Shown here one piece after another: positions 33,376 to 42,629 of a DNA stretch of 64,000 nucleotides. How positions within the stretch are numbered: position 1 is the first letter of the stretch; each line of letters starts with the position of its first letter. Below the pieces are notes generated by a model that was given only the letters and a program-made list of their open reading frames with translations, was not told the origin of the DNA and did no database searches. A program made the translations under genes and the position numbers. Source of the stretch: Collinsella phocaeensis (lineage in GTDB: Bacteria; Actinomycetota; Coriobacteriia; Coriobacteriales; Coriobacteriaceae); assembly GCF_900119895.1 (NCBI RefSeq), contig NZ_FQLR01000004.1, positions 1,116,001-1,180,000 of the forward strand, written 5' to 3'.

Positions 33376-34045
33376 ATGCCTCCACGTTCGCCTCCAGAAT
33401 TTGCGAAACGGCTCGACGGGCAACGGAGCCGTCGAATCCCCGATTCAACAGATGCCGCACCAGTCGTTCGAAGGCCTTGGTGTCCGGAACGCGCTTTCGG
33501 CGCAATACGTCTAACGCGAGCTCGAATTCTCTTCCGTCGGGGAAAAACCTCTCGGGATACCCCTCGATCGAAGAGATGTCGATACCTTTCAACTTCAATT
33601 CGGCTGCAATCTTACGGGGACCCCAGCCTCGACGAATGCGCTCCTCGATGAAATAGCCCGCAAACCGACGATCGTCCACGAATCTATGGGACCGGGCACG
33701 ATCGAGAGCAGAAGCTATCTCTTGCTCCCTGAATCCATACAGCCGAAGCTTGCGGTGCAGCTCGGCCTCGGCATGGTCGCGACGCGATAGCATCTCAGTC
33801 GCCATAGCGAAGGCGACGCGCTCTTCGAGCGCATGCACGGCATCGAACGCAGCGTCCTCTTCCATCGGGAGAGGGATGGGATCCTCGCGCAGCAAACGAC
33901 CGACTCGCGTGGGAACGACGATCTCGCGTATGCGTCCATCCTCAAGCTCGACCGATACGGCTGCCATGGGCTTTCTGCCGAACGAGGCCGCCCGGGCACG
34001 GGCGGCCTCGTTCGGAAGATCGACATGAAACGATATGACGTCCAT
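33374..34045 (-). CDS. recX: Regulatory protein RecX
   Basis: A 223-residue all-helical modulator that limits RecA filament growth. The tandem three-helix repeats contain EMLSRRDHAEAELHRKL, RFVDDRRFAGYFIEER and GWGPRKIAAELKLKGI, typical of RecX. The N-terminal 50 residues (DLPNEAARARAASFG) form an extension beyond the short family form, common in actinobacteria. It follows recA by 12 bases and would be induced with it. Confidence 0.93.
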   Translation of the reverse strand: MDVISFHVDLPNEAARARAASFGRKPMAAVSVELEDGRIREIVVPTRVGRLLREDPIPLPMEEDAAFDAVHALEERVAFAMATEMLSRRDHAEAELHRKLRLYGFREQEIASALDRARSHRFVDDRRFAGYFIEERIRRGWGPRKIAAELKLKGIDISSIEGYPERFFPDGREFELALDVLRRKRVPDTKAFERLVRHLLNRGFDGSVARRAVSQILEANVEA

Positions 34046-34057
34046 GGTCGCAGGCCA

Positions 34058-35164
34058 CTACATGACGTCGGAAGACGAATCTCCCATTAGGGCCGCATCA
34101 ACAGCCTCGCCCGTAGGCTCGTCTTCAAAATCAAGTCCGCACGCAACGCGCACGCGGTGCTCTATCTCCTCAGAAAGCGGCGGATTGGTGCGCAGGAACT
34201 CCTTTGCGGCCTCGCGACCTTGCCCCAAGCGATCTTCACCATAGGTGTACCACGAACCGGCCTTCTTGACGATTCCGTAATCGACGCCCATGTCGAGCAA
34301 CGAGCCCTCTTTGGAGATTCCCGTTCCGTACATGATGTCGAACTCTGCGGTTTTGAAGGGAGCCGCCACCTTGTTCTTTACGATCTTGCACCGCACGCGA
34401 TTGCCCACGATCTCGTCCTTCTGCTTGATGCTATCGATACGCCTGATATCGATGCGCACGGATGAAAAGAACTTGAGCGCACGACCACCGGTCGTGGTCT
34501 CAGGATTGCCGAACATGACGCCGATCTTCTCACGCAGCTGGTTGATGAAGATGCAGGTGGTCCTGGATTTAGCGAGCGAACCCGCAAGCTTGCGCAGAGC
34601 CTGGCTCATCAGGCGCGCCTGCAGACCGACCGAGGAATCTCCGATCTCGCCCTCGATCTCCGCACGTGGGACGAGCGCGGCAACGGAGTCGATGACGATG
34701 ACATCGATGGCACCCGAGCGCACAAGCATGTCGCAGATTTCCAGAGCCTGCTCGCCGGTATCCGGCTGAGAGATAAGAACTTCGTCGATGTCGACACCGA
34801 TGCGCGCCGCATACGTGGGATCGAGGGCGTGCTCGGCGTCGATGAACGCAACGACACCGCCTTGCGCCTGGGCTTCCGCAAGGATCTCAAGGGAAAGCGT
34901 CGTCTTGCCCGATGACTCGGGACCATAGATCTCGATGATGCGCCCGCGCGGAACGCCGCCGATGCCAAGCGCGGCGTCGAGCGCGAGCGCTCCGGTCGGA
35001 ATGGCCTCGACCTCGAGCTCGGGCCCGCCGTCGCCATAGCGCATGATCGATCCGTCGCCGAATTTCTTGATGATCTCCGCCTTGGTGGCGTCAACCATCC
35101 TGTCGCGCTCCTCGCCATACGTGCGCTCGTGGATCTGCCGCGCCGGTCCTGAACTCTTAGCCAT
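34058..35164 (-). CDS. recA: Recombinase RecA
   Basis: A 368-residue recombinase and coprotease for LexA cleavage. Walker A is GPESSGKT (81-88); [13 protein letters not shown], the L1/L2 loops and [22 protein letters not shown] are present. The C-terminal tail is acidic. GGGAGG precedes the ATG. No intein interrupts it, unlike in some mycobacteria. The promoter contains a perfect LexA box. Confidence 0.98.
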   Translation of the reverse strand: MAKSSGPARQIHERTYGEERDRMVDATKAEIIKKFGDGSIMRYGDGGPELEVEAIPTGALALDAALGIGGVPRGRIIEIYGPESSGKTTLSLEILAEAQAQGGVVAFIDAEHALDPTYAARIGVDIDEVLISQPDTGEQALEICDMLVRSGAIDVIVIDSVAALVPRAEIEGEIGDSSVGLQARLMSQALRKLAGSLAKSRTTCIFINQLREKIGVMFGNPETTTGGRALKFFSSVRIDIRRIDSIKQKDEIVGNRVRCKIVKNKVAAPFKTAEFDIMYGTGISKEGSLLDMGVDYGIVKKAGSWYTYGEDRLGQGREAAKEFLRTNPPLSEEIEHRVRVACGLDFEDEPTGEAVDAALMGDSSSDVM

Positions 35165-35195
35165 GCCGTTCCTCCCTTGGTCTCAGTGCCCCCAT

Positions 35196-35224
35196 ACTGT
35201 AGACGAACAGCTGTTCGCGGTCAA
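35196..35224 (-). promoter_or_regulatory. recA promoter
   Basis: On the minus strand TTGACC (35224-35219) and TACAGT (35201-35196) are exactly 17 bases apart and 32 bases before the recA ATG. The spacer contains the SOS box. Confidence 0.85.
35204..35217. promoter_or_regulatory. SOS box (LexA operator) of recA
   Basis: CGAACAGCTGTTCG is a perfect 14-base palindrome matching the CGAAC-N4-GTTCG consensus, located wholly between the -35 and -10 of the recA promoter. Confidence 0.95.
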
Positions 35225-35514
35225 GGGCACATTCAGAGCATAAGGGCAAGACGGTCTCAACGGTGACGATACCTCGAACAGATACGCGACAAGCGGAAGG
35301 ATACCTCCAACCAGAACCAGACCCCCGTACTCAGACATGGCGACGGCGCAGGTACGGGCCGCGCTGATGACGAGTCTGGTTCAAAGAAATAGAGCACGGT
35401 ATGCGCTCGGCACGACGGATGTGCCGCAAGGCGATCCGAACCGCCACAGACACCCCATAAGATGAGAAACGGCGCCAGCCGCCAAACGAACGGGGCCCAC
35501 GATAGAGACCGGGC
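35225..35514 (-). other. Non-coding region between cinA and the recA promoter, with nested inverted repeats
   Basis: No gene is supportable in these 290 bases. GAACCAGAC (35314-35322) is complementary to GTCTGGTTC (35374-35382), and inside it CCCGTAC (35324-35330) to GTACGGG (35352-35358), so a nested hairpin of 16 pairs could form. A weak hairpin (GGCG / CGCC) near 35475-35490 follows the cinA stop and might be its terminator. A half SOS-like CGAACAGATAC occurs near 35276. Confidence 0.5.
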
Positions 35515-36018
35515 TCATTTGTTGATGCGGAGGGCAAGCCTCAACGCGGCCAAAGAGGCCTGCCGACGCACGGCGGTGCGATCTCCGGAGAAGACAAAGC
35601 GCTCGCTCGTCACGAACCCCTCGGTGGCATAACCGATATACACCGTACCGACCGGATCGGAGGCGGTGCCGCCGCCGGGCCCCGCGTAGCCGGTCAGGCT
35701 CACGGCGCAGGTGCTTCCGAAGAGGCCGAGCGCGCCGACGGCCATCTCGCGCGCGGTCTCATGGGAAACCTCGGTATGGGCCGCGATGGTTGCGGCCTCG
35801 ACGCCGAGAACGCGCTCCTTCACTTCGTTGACGTAGGTGACGGCACCGCCGCGGAGAACCAGCGAGGCACCGGGAACGCCGCCGACCGCAGATGAGGTGA
35901 GCCCGGCCGTCAGCGATTCGGCGAACGCAACGGTCTTGGATGAAGCCCGGAACCTATCGACGAGCTCATGCGCGGCAAGATCGAGCTCGTCGCGGAGATG
36001 TCCCTCGCAGCCGCACAC
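35515..36018 (-). CDS. pncC: Nicotinamide-nucleotide amidohydrolase (CinA C-terminal domain, PncC)
   Basis: A 167-residue single-domain CinA protein deamidating NMN to nicotinate mononucleotide in NAD recycling. Conserved TVAFAESLTAGLTSSAVGGVPGAS, GGAVTYVNEVK and SLTGYAGPGGGT segments are present. The N-terminal molybdopterin-like domain of long CinA is absent. The start is GTG at 36018, three bases after pgsA; the ribosome-binding site is weak. The pgsA-cinA-recA order is widely conserved. Confidence 0.93.
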   Translation of the reverse strand: MCGCEGHLRDELDLAAHELVDRFRASSKTVAFAESLTAGLTSSAVGGVPGASLVLRGGAVTYVNEVKERVLGVEAATIAAHTEVSHETAREMAVGALGLFGSTCAVSLTGYAGPGGGTASDPVGTVYIGYATEGFVTSERFVFSGDRTAVRRQASLAALRLALRINK

Positions 36019-36021
36019 GGT

Positions 36022-36675
36022 TTACACCGAGAACACGACATGGCGCAGGTTCCAGAAGTACTGGGCGCCCGAGACGACGGTGAGAATCACGGCGGCGACC
36101 ATAGACACCTGCGCAACGACCTGCACGGCGAGGGCGACCGTAGAAACGCCGGAGCCGGCAGACCAAAACGCAAGCGCGACGCCGAGCAGATAGGAGCAAA
36201 GCGACACCATGGTGACCGCCGTCTTCCATTTACCGAGCTTACCGGCGGCGACGACGACGCCGTTCGCGCTCGCCACCATGCGCAAGGCGCTCACCAAAAA
36301 CTCGCGCAACAAGATGATGAAGACGAACCACACGTTCACATAGCCATGCTCGAGCAGGACGAGCAGTGCGGAGAACACGAGCAGCTTGTCGGCGATGGGG
36401 TCGAGAAACTTGCCGAAGTCCGTCACCTCGCCCCGCTTGCGGGCCAGGTCCCCATCGACCTTGTCGGTGGCGCTCAAAAGAACGTACAGCACGAAAGCGG
36501 AAAACGCCCATGTGGCGGCGGTCGCCATCGAGGAATCGTGAGACTGCTGCGCCACAGCGAACGAGACCTCGCTCGCGATCATGAAGAGCGGAATGAACGC
36601 GATGCGCACGCACGTGATGATATTGGCGGGCGTCCAGATGCTGGTGATCTCCTCGCCCTTGGCGTTGACGGCCAT
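36022..36675 (-). CDS. pgsA: CDP-diacylglycerol-glycerol-3-phosphate 3-phosphatidyltransferase
   Basis: A 217-residue polytopic membrane enzyme forming phosphatidylglycerol phosphate. The CDP-alcohol motif is complete: TDKVDGDLAR, eight residues, then GKFLDPIADK. The position between rimO and cinA is the usual one for housekeeping pgsA. The ATG at 36675 has GAGGAG upstream, inside the end of rimO; an earlier in-frame start at 36699 is rejected. A second family member lies at 15720-16448. Confidence 0.92.
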   Translation of the reverse strand: MAVNAKGEEITSIWTPANIITCVRIAFIPLFMIASEVSFAVAQQSHDSSMATAATWAFSAFVLYVLLSATDKVDGDLARKRGEVTDFGKFLDPIADKLLVFSALLVLLEHGYVNVWFVFIILLREFLVSALRMVASANGVVVAAGKLGKWKTAVTMVSLCSYLLGVALAFWSAGSGVSTVALAVQVVAQVSMVAAVILTVVSGAQYFWNLRHVVFSV

Positions 36676-36679
36676 ACGA

Positions 36680-38023
36680 CTACTCCTCAACAACCTCACC
36701 GACGAGCTCGTAGCAGAAGCTGTCGGTAAACCTAACCTTCAGGATATCGCCGACGGCGGCCTCTTCTATATCGAGATGGACCGCCCCGTCACAGTCCGGA
36801 GCTTGGAACCATGCATGACCGATAAGCTCGAGCCCGTCATCGGTCTCCTCGACGCCGTCGACGATCACATCGGCCGTCGTGCCGACGCGCGCGGCGGTCG
36901 CGGCGAAGCCGAGCGACTCAGCAAGGTCCATACCCGCTTGGGTCCGCTCGATCTTCACGGCCTCATCGAGCTGGCAATCCATCTTCGCGGCACGGGTTCC
37001 CTCCTCGGCCGAATACTCGAATACGCTCGTGTAGTCGAATCCGGTACGATCCATGAAGGCGAGCATCGCCGCGGCCTCGTCATCGGTCTCGCCCGGGAAA
37101 CCCGCCAGGTAGGTGGTGCGAATCACCATGTCGGGGATCTCTGAGCGCAGGCGTGAGAAGAGCTCATCAAGCTCCGCCTCGGACCCCGAGCGGTTCATGG
37201 CCGCGAGAACGCGAGCCGAGCAGTGCTGCACCGGGATGTCGATGTACGGTAGCACCTCGGGGGTATCGCGGATAGCAGAGATGAGCTCAGGGGTCATACC
37301 CTCGGGCTGGAGGTACAGGACGCGAATCCAGACATGTTCGGGGCGAACCGCCTCCGCGACGGCGACCAGAAGCTCCGCAAGCGTGCGCGGGCCTTCGACC
37401 GACTCATCGAAATCCGTACCCCAGATACCCGTGTCCTGGCCGATGAGCACCAACTCGCGCACGCCCCCGGCAACGAGCTCGCGAGCCTCCGCGAGGATGG
37501 AGGCAGCGCCCCTGGAGGCGTAACGGCCGCGAATATACGGGATGGCGCAGAAGCTGCAGAACCGATCGCAGCCGTCGGAGATCTTGAGGTAGGCGACGGC
37601 GCCCTCGACGGTGCGCTTGACGTCGGGGACCGATACCTCCATGCGCTCAGAGCGTCCGAGCACGCGGTCCACCACGGAGACGATCCCGTCCTCCTTGTCG
37701 GCGGGAACGAACGCAGCGACCTCGGGAAGCTCATCGGGAAGGTCGTCGCCATAGCGGGAAGGCAGGCACCCGCACATGACGATCGGCGTCGAGCGCACCC
37801 CGTCATGCACCTCCTCGGCCAACTGAAGGGTGCACTCGATGCTCTCCGAGGAAGCGGAGGCGAGGAACGAGCAGGTGTTGATGATGACGGCATCGGCCTC
37901 AGCTGAATCGAGGGCCTCATCATAGCCCGCAGCGTTGAGAAGGGCGCGCATGCGGTCGGTGTCGACCTCGTTTTTCGCGCAACCGAGCGTGATGTACAGA
38001 ATGGACGGTTTGGCTTGGCTCAT
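36680..38023 (-). CDS. rimO: Ribosomal protein S12 methylthiotransferase RimO
   Basis: A 447-residue radical SAM enzyme methylthiolating an aspartate of ribosomal protein S12. Its LGCAKNEVDTDRM opening (Cys15), Cys51 and the CGC region near 84-86, and the radical SAM motif DGCDRFCSFCAIP (Cys152, Cys156, Cys159) are RimO-specific in wording. A TRAM domain ends the protein. It is upstream of pgsA with four bases between stop and start. Confidence 0.95.
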   Translation of the reverse strand: MSQAKPSILYITLGCAKNEVDTDRMRALLNAAGYDEALDSAEADAVIINTCSFLASASSESIECTLQLAEEVHDGVRSTPIVMCGCLPSRYGDDLPDELPEVAAFVPADKEDGIVSVVDRVLGRSERMEVSVPDVKRTVEGAVAYLKISDGCDRFCSFCAIPYIRGRYASRGAASILAEARELVAGGVRELVLIGQDTGIWGTDFDESVEGPRTLAELLVAVAEAVRPEHVWIRVLYLQPEGMTPELISAIRDTPEVLPYIDIPVQHCSARVLAAMNRSGSEAELDELFSRLRSEIPDMVIRTTYLAGFPGETDDEAAAMLAFMDRTGFDYTSVFEYSAEEGTRAAKMDCQLDEAVKIERTQAGMDLAESLGFAATAARVGTTADVIVDGVEETDDGLELIGHAWFQAPDCDGAVHLDIEEAAVGDILKVRFTDSFCYELVGEVVEE

Positions 38024-38062
38024 GGAACGGCTACAACCTCTCTCGTGGACGATAAGGCGATC

Positions 38063-38560
38063 TTATCGGTAGTTGGTGAACTGCAGCGGCTGACCGTAAT
38101 CCTGCTCGCGCAAGAACTGAATGACCTGCTGGAGGGCATCCTTGGAAGCGCTCGAGACGCGCAGCTTGTCGGACTCGATCGTTACCTTGACCTTAGCCTT
38201 GAGGTCCTTGATGTCACGGTTGATCTTTTTTGCGGTGGGCTGATCGATGCCCTCCACGATGCGGCCCGCGACGCGGACGCTTCCACCGGATGCAGCCTGA
38301 GGCGCATCCCAGTTCACGGCAGAGATGTCGACGCCGCGCTTGATGAGCTTGGAGTTGAGGACATCGATGACCTGACGGGCGACGAAGTCGGCCGGGGCGC
38401 TGACGGTGAAGAGGGCATCCGCCTTCGAGAGCTCGACGCTCGCACCTGAGTCCTTAAGGTCGTAGCGCTGCGCGATCTCGCGAACGCACTGCTGGTAGGC
38501 GTTATCGACCTCCTGCATGTCGACCTGGGACACGACGTCGAAGCTGGAATCCTTAGCCAT
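38063..38560 (-). CDS. YajQ family (UPF0234) nucleotide-binding protein
   Basis: A 165-residue protein with the YajQ signature: DSSFDVVSQVDMQEVDNA at the N-terminus, RYDLKDSGAS, KLIKRGVD and KVKVTIESDKLRVSS. Homologues bind nucleotides or RNA, and in some proteobacteria bind cyclic di-GMP; the role here is unknown. GAAAGGAG precedes the ATG. Confidence 0.92.
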   Translation of the reverse strand: MAKDSSFDVVSQVDMQEVDNAYQQCVREIAQRYDLKDSGASVELSKADALFTVSAPADFVARQVIDVLNSKLIKRGVDISAVNWDAPQAASGGSVRVAGRIVEGIDQPTAKKINRDIKDLKAKVKVTIESDKLRVSSASKDALQQVIQFLREQDYGQPLQFTNYR

Positions 38561-38582
38561 GTGCGGCTCCTTTCTGCATGCG

Positions 38583-39887
38583 CTACGCCGAAGCCGAAGC
38601 GCTGGAATCGTCGGTGGTGCCGTCGTCGGCAGAGCCGTTGGTCGCGGCCTGCGTGGTAACGGGCTTGGGAACGGTCACGGTAAGCTTTGCGACACCGGAG
38701 GTCTTGGTATCCCAAGAGAGCTTCTCCCCGTTCTTGGTGACCTTGACGGCCGACGGCTCGCTCGCGGTGATCTCGAGGGACTCGGTCGGCGTGAACTCCA
38801 TGCTGAACGGACCCACGGCATTATGCGAGTAGGCATACGTGCCATCAACCTTGACCTCGACGAACGAGCTCTCGCCATCAGCGATGGAGACGGTCACCTT
38901 GACCTGTTCGACGGTTGCCGGATCGCTCGAGGAGCCGGTGCTCGCCGAAGTGGCCGATGCCGAGGCGTCGTCGGCATCCTTGTCCTCATCGCCCTGCGGC
39001 GTCGACGAGGACTGCTCCGTGACGGCAGTCGTGGCGACGGCGTCCTTGTCGGCAGCAGGCACCGTCGAGCAGCTGCGCACGAGCAGGACGACGACCAGGA
39101 CAAGCAGAACGGCTATCAGGCCGAGGGCTCCGATGAGCAGGCGGGGATCGTATAGAGGCGCCCGGGAGCCGCCGCGCGATCCGCCGCGCCCAACGGGCCC
39201 ACGCGGCCCTCCGCCGGCACGGCGTGACGCCTCCTGAGCACGCACAGGGCGTCCAAGCTGCCCATCGCGTCCACGCGAGCCCTCCCGATAAGGACGGGCG
39301 GAACCGAGAGCGCGTCCGGAGCGCTCCGAAGGACTCGGTCTCACATCGCGGCGCAGGCCGTAAGAAGGACGATCGACCGCATGGGGGCCGGGACGTCCGG
39401 ACCCGTGGCGCACGGGTCGCGCGGGCGGCAGGTTCGCGGCGCGCCGCTCGTTTCCGGCGACCCGCATGGGAACATGCCCGGACGTGGTGTCGGAGACGTA
39501 CCCGGCCTGCGGAGGACGCTGCCCGAACCTCGAGCTGGGGAGCTGGGTATCGACCATCATGAAACGCCCGGCACTCGAAGAGCTCCGGGGAACGGGCTCG
39601 CTCGCACCCTCGGCGAACCGGCTGCCCGCAGACTCTCCGGTGCGCTCGAACACATAGAGCTCGTCGAAGTAGGCCCCGACGACCTCTCGAGGGTTGAGCC
39701 CCAGAAACCGGGCATAGCTCGAGATCATCCCCTGTGCGTAGCCGCGCGGGGGCATGGCGGCGAAGTTTCCCGTCTCGAAGTACTCGATGATCTGCGGGCG
39801 CATCTTGATGGTGTTCGCTACCTGCTGGATGGAAAGACCCATCTCGCGGCGGCGGTTCAGCAGCATCTCGCCGAATCGACTGGCCAT
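38583..39887 (-). CDS. RodZ-like cytoskeletal/morphology protein (HTH + TM + DUF4115)
   Basis: A 434-residue bitopic protein. An N-terminal Xre-type helix-turn-helix (GEMLLNRRREMGLSIQQVANTI, about 6-75) is followed by an Arg/Gly/Pro-rich linker (about 110-230), a membrane helix (ALGLIAVLLVLVVVLLV), a Ser/Thr/Asp-rich extracytoplasmic stretch and a beta-rich DUF4115 domain with Ser/Ala tail. RodZ links MreB to the wall machinery in rods. The ATG shares its A with the ftsK stop (TGATG), with GGAGGG five bases upstream, so it is coupled to ftsK. Confidence 0.88.
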   Translation of the reverse strand: MASRFGEMLLNRRREMGLSIQQVANTIKMRPQIIEYFETGNFAAMPPRGYAQGMISSYARFLGLNPREVVGAYFDELYVFERTGESAGSRFAEGASEPVPRSSSSAGRFMMVDTQLPSSRFGQRPPQAGYVSDTTSGHVPMRVAGNERRAANLPPARPVRHGSGRPGPHAVDRPSYGLRRDVRPSPSERSGRALGSARPYREGSRGRDGQLGRPVRAQEASRRAGGGPRGPVGRGGSRGGSRAPLYDPRLLIGALGLIAVLLVLVVVLLVRSCSTVPAADKDAVATTAVTEQSSSTPQGDEDKDADDASASATSASTGSSSDPATVEQVKVTVSIADGESSFVEVKVDGTYAYSHNAVGPFSMEFTPTESLEITASEPSAVKVTKNGEKLSWDTKTSGVAKLTVTVPKPVTTQAATNGSADDGTTDDSSASASA

Positions 39888-42628
39888 CACAACCCTCCAT
39901 ATCCATCGTCTTCGGCCATCTGGGCCTCGACCTGCTGAAGCGCGGCAAGCCCCTCCTCGTCCAGGAGCACCTCACGCGGCTTCGAGCCGTCCGGCGGACC
40001 GACGACGCCCTTCTCTTCAAGCATATCCATGATACGGCCGGCGCGGGCGTAGCCCACCTTGAGGCGACGCTGGAGCCCGGAAGTGGATCCGAGTTGGGAT
40101 TCGACGACGATCTGGGCGGCTTCCCAGATCAGCGGGTCGTCATCAGAGGGTTCGTGGCCAGAAAAGCCAGAAGCTCCCCCGACCATGGCCGGAGCCACAG
40201 CGGAAAGGATCTCCTCATGGTAGTCGGGAGCGCCCTGCTCCTTGACGAACTCGACGACCTGGCTGATCTCGTCGTCCGAGACGAAACAGCCCTGGATGCG
40301 CTTGGGCTTACCCCAATCGACCTTTGAGAACAGCATGTCACCGTAGCCGGTGAGCTTCTCGGCGCCCATCTGGTCGATGATGACGCGGCTATCGATGCCC
40401 GTCGCGACGTTGAACGCGATGCGGTTGGTGATGTTGGCCTTGATGAGACCCGTGACGACGTTGGAGCTCGGACGCTGCGTCGCCACGATCAGGTGGATGC
40501 CCGCGGCGCGGCCCAGCTGGGCGATGCGGACGATCGACGCCTCGACGTCTTTGCCGGCTACCATCATGAGGTCGGAGAGCTCGTCGATGATGATCACGAG
40601 GTACGGCATCTTCGCAGGCGGGTTGTCGTAGTGCTCGAACTCCCCGGACTGCTGCTTGGCGTTGAAGGTCGAGATGTTGCGGACGCCGATGCGCTCGAAC
40701 ACCTTGAGGCGGCGCTCCATCTCGGACACGCCCCATTGCAGCGCGCTCGCGGCCTGTTTGGGCTCCGTGACCACGGGAACGTACAGGTGGGGCAGCCCGT
40801 TATAGCCGGCGAGCTCGACGCGCTTGGGATCGACCATGATGAGCCGGACTTCCTCAGGGGTCGAGCGCATGAGCATGCTCATGACGATGGAGTTGATCAT
40901 CACCGACTTGCCGGATCCGGTGGTGCCCGCGATAAGGAGGTGCGGCATCTTGGCGAGGTCGGCGACGATCGGGGCGCCCTCAGCATCGCGACCGATCGCG
41001 AGCACGAGCGGACCGCCCTTCGCATAGGGAAGGACGTCGCCCAGGTTGACGTTCTGACGCGTTCGGTTGGGAATCTCGATGCCCACGAGCGAGGTGCCCG
41101 GGATGGGAGCGAAGATGCGGACGGATGTGGAGGCGAGCGACAGGGCGATATCGTCCTCGAGGCTCGAGATACGGCTCACGCGCTCTCCCTCACCCGGCTG
41201 TACCTTGAAGGTCGTGACCGTGGGGCCGGAGATCCAGCCCACCACGCGGGAGTGCAGGTTGAACTCGGAGAGCGTGGACTGGAGCGCGTTGGCCGTCTGC
41301 TCGAGCTCCTTGTCGGAGCTCGCCGACTTAGCCGAGGCGGGATTATGCCGCAGGATGGAAGCGGGCGGGAGCGTAAGGCCCTCCTGGACGGCAGGGGCCT
41401 CGGGCTCTTTCGCGACACGGCCCTCCGGCTCCGCGGTCTTATCGCCTGCGGCGTCGCGAGGGGGCTCGACGCTCCCCTGCCCATCCTTCTGATGGGAAGA
41501 CGCGGTCGCGTGTGCACGAAGGAAATCGGGCATTGCGGGGGAATCGGCGGAAGCGCCACCGGTGGGGGTCCGAACGCGCAGGTCGTCAGCATCCTCATCA
41601 TCGTCCCACGGCAGATCATCCGAGACGAATCCGCCACCGGGAACCGAGATGCCGTCGAGATCCGACGTCGCAGGGCGCAGAGCGGATGCGGCTTCGGCAG
41701 GAACCGCGTCCACTTCGCCGGATCGCGGCGCGAAATGCTCGCGGACGGGAATGAGGGTGGTCTTTGCGCGTTCCGCCGCGATCTGGTCGGAGACGTCGAG
41801 AATCGGGTCCTCTTCGGGTTCATCGCCGGAGCGATCCAGAACGGACGTGGAACGGTTGCCCAGATAGGTCGTCTCAAAGGTCCCCTCGTCGTCGAACAGG
41901 GGGCGCTGGACCTGGTCGGGGTTGCAGGTATCGTCATGCGGCGAGGACCCGACGTTTGCGTCGCCCCACGGGGCGGCGTTGACGTCGGGGCGCCGACGAC
42001 GGACGAGCTGCTCGGCCCCGAAGGCGACGGCCCGAGCCATATCACCGACGGAGAAGCCGATAATGACAAGCCCGAGCAGCACGAGCCCTATGAGCACGAC
42101 CAGGGAGATAGTCTTACCGAGGGCGTTCTGGAGCGCGCTTGCGACGAAGGCCCCGAGATAGCCCCCGCACGAGGCAAGCGCCTCCGGCTCGAACATGCCG
42201 ACCGTGGAAAGCCCGGTGTTGGGCGCGTTGAGCGACAGAACGGACTCGACCGCGACGAAAATCAAGGCGACGCCGCCCAGGATGCGCGCGGGGACATGGA
42301 TCGCGCCGCGAAGAAACAGCAGCACGGAGGCAGCGAGCATGACGAGCGGGATTACGTAGGCGCCGAGCCCGAAGCCCAGATGATACAGCTGTGCGACGAC
42401 ATGGGTGAGCGGCGCCGAGGACGGCGTCACGACCGCGATGAACGAAGCGACCGCGAGGACGGCGAGGACGACTCCCACGATATCGGCGGCGGCGCCGCCG
42501 TCAAGCAGGGGCTCCGCGACATCGTGCTCGACATGCGGAGCGCGATTTCCCCGTAGGTTGTCCGCGCCGGCGCGCCCGCCCTTCGGCTGGGCGGCGCGGC
42601 GCTTGGTCTTGCTCCCACCCTGCGCCAC
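39887..42628 (-). CDS. ftsK: DNA translocase FtsK/SpoIIIE
   Basis: A 913-residue septal DNA pump clearing chromosomes from the division plane. The N-terminus has a basic stretch and four or more membrane helices (about 45-220), a long low-complexity acidic linker (230-430), then the RecA-like motor with Walker A GTTGSGKS, the FDLIMVDPKR-like LIMVDPKRVEL block, IIIDELSDLMM and a C-terminal gamma winged helix (RRLKVGYARAGRIMDMLE) that reads polar motifs. Coupled to the rodZ-like gene downstream; the RNase J gene lies just upstream. Confidence 0.96.
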   Translation of the reverse strand: MAQGGSKTKRRAAQPKGGRAGADNLRGNRAPHVEHDVAEPLLDGGAAADIVGVVLAVLAVASFIAVVTPSSAPLTHVVAQLYHLGFGLGAYVIPLVMLAASVLLFLRGAIHVPARILGGVALIFVAVESVLSLNAPNTGLSTVGMFEPEALASCGGYLGAFVASALQNALGKTISLVVLIGLVLLGLVIIGFSVGDMARAVAFGAEQLVRRRRPDVNAAPWGDANVGSSPHDDTCNPDQVQRPLFDDEGTFETTYLGNRSTSVLDRSGDEPEEDPILDVSDQIAAERAKTTLIPVREHFAPRSGEVDAVPAEAASALRPATSDLDGISVPGGGFVSDDLPWDDDEDADDLRVRTPTGGASADSPAMPDFLRAHATASSHQKDGQGSVEPPRDAAGDKTAEPEGRVAKEPEAPAVQEGLTLPPASILRHNPASAKSASSDKELEQTANALQSTLSEFNLHSRVVGWISGPTVTTFKVQPGEGERVSRISSLEDDIALSLASTSVRIFAPIPGTSLVGIEIPNRTRQNVNLGDVLPYAKGGPLVLAIGRDAEGAPIVADLAKMPHLLIAGTTGSGKSVMINSIVMSMLMRSTPEEVRLIMVDPKRVELAGYNGLPHLYVPVVTEPKQAASALQWGVSEMERRLKVFERIGVRNISTFNAKQQSGEFEHYDNPPAKMPYLVIIIDELSDLMMVAGKDVEASIVRIAQLGRAAGIHLIVATQRPSSNVVTGLIKANITNRIAFNVATGIDSRVIIDQMGAEKLTGYGDMLFSKVDWGKPKRIQGCFVSDDEISQVVEFVKEQGAPDYHEEILSAVAPAMVGGASGFSGHEPSDDDPLIWEAAQIVVESQLGSTSGLQRRLKVGYARAGRIMDMLEEKGVVGPPDGSKPREVLLDEEGLAALQQVEAQMAEDDGYGGL

Positions 42629-42629
42629 G

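Noticed and set aside
34058-35164. Intein in recA
   Set aside because: Checked because some actinobacterial recA genes carry one; the reading frame and length (368 residues) are normal.
40493-42556. 687-codon open frame antisense to ftsK
   Set aside because: Composition is that of a shadow frame (Gly/Arg/Asp/His-rich, no motifs) over a clear ftsK.
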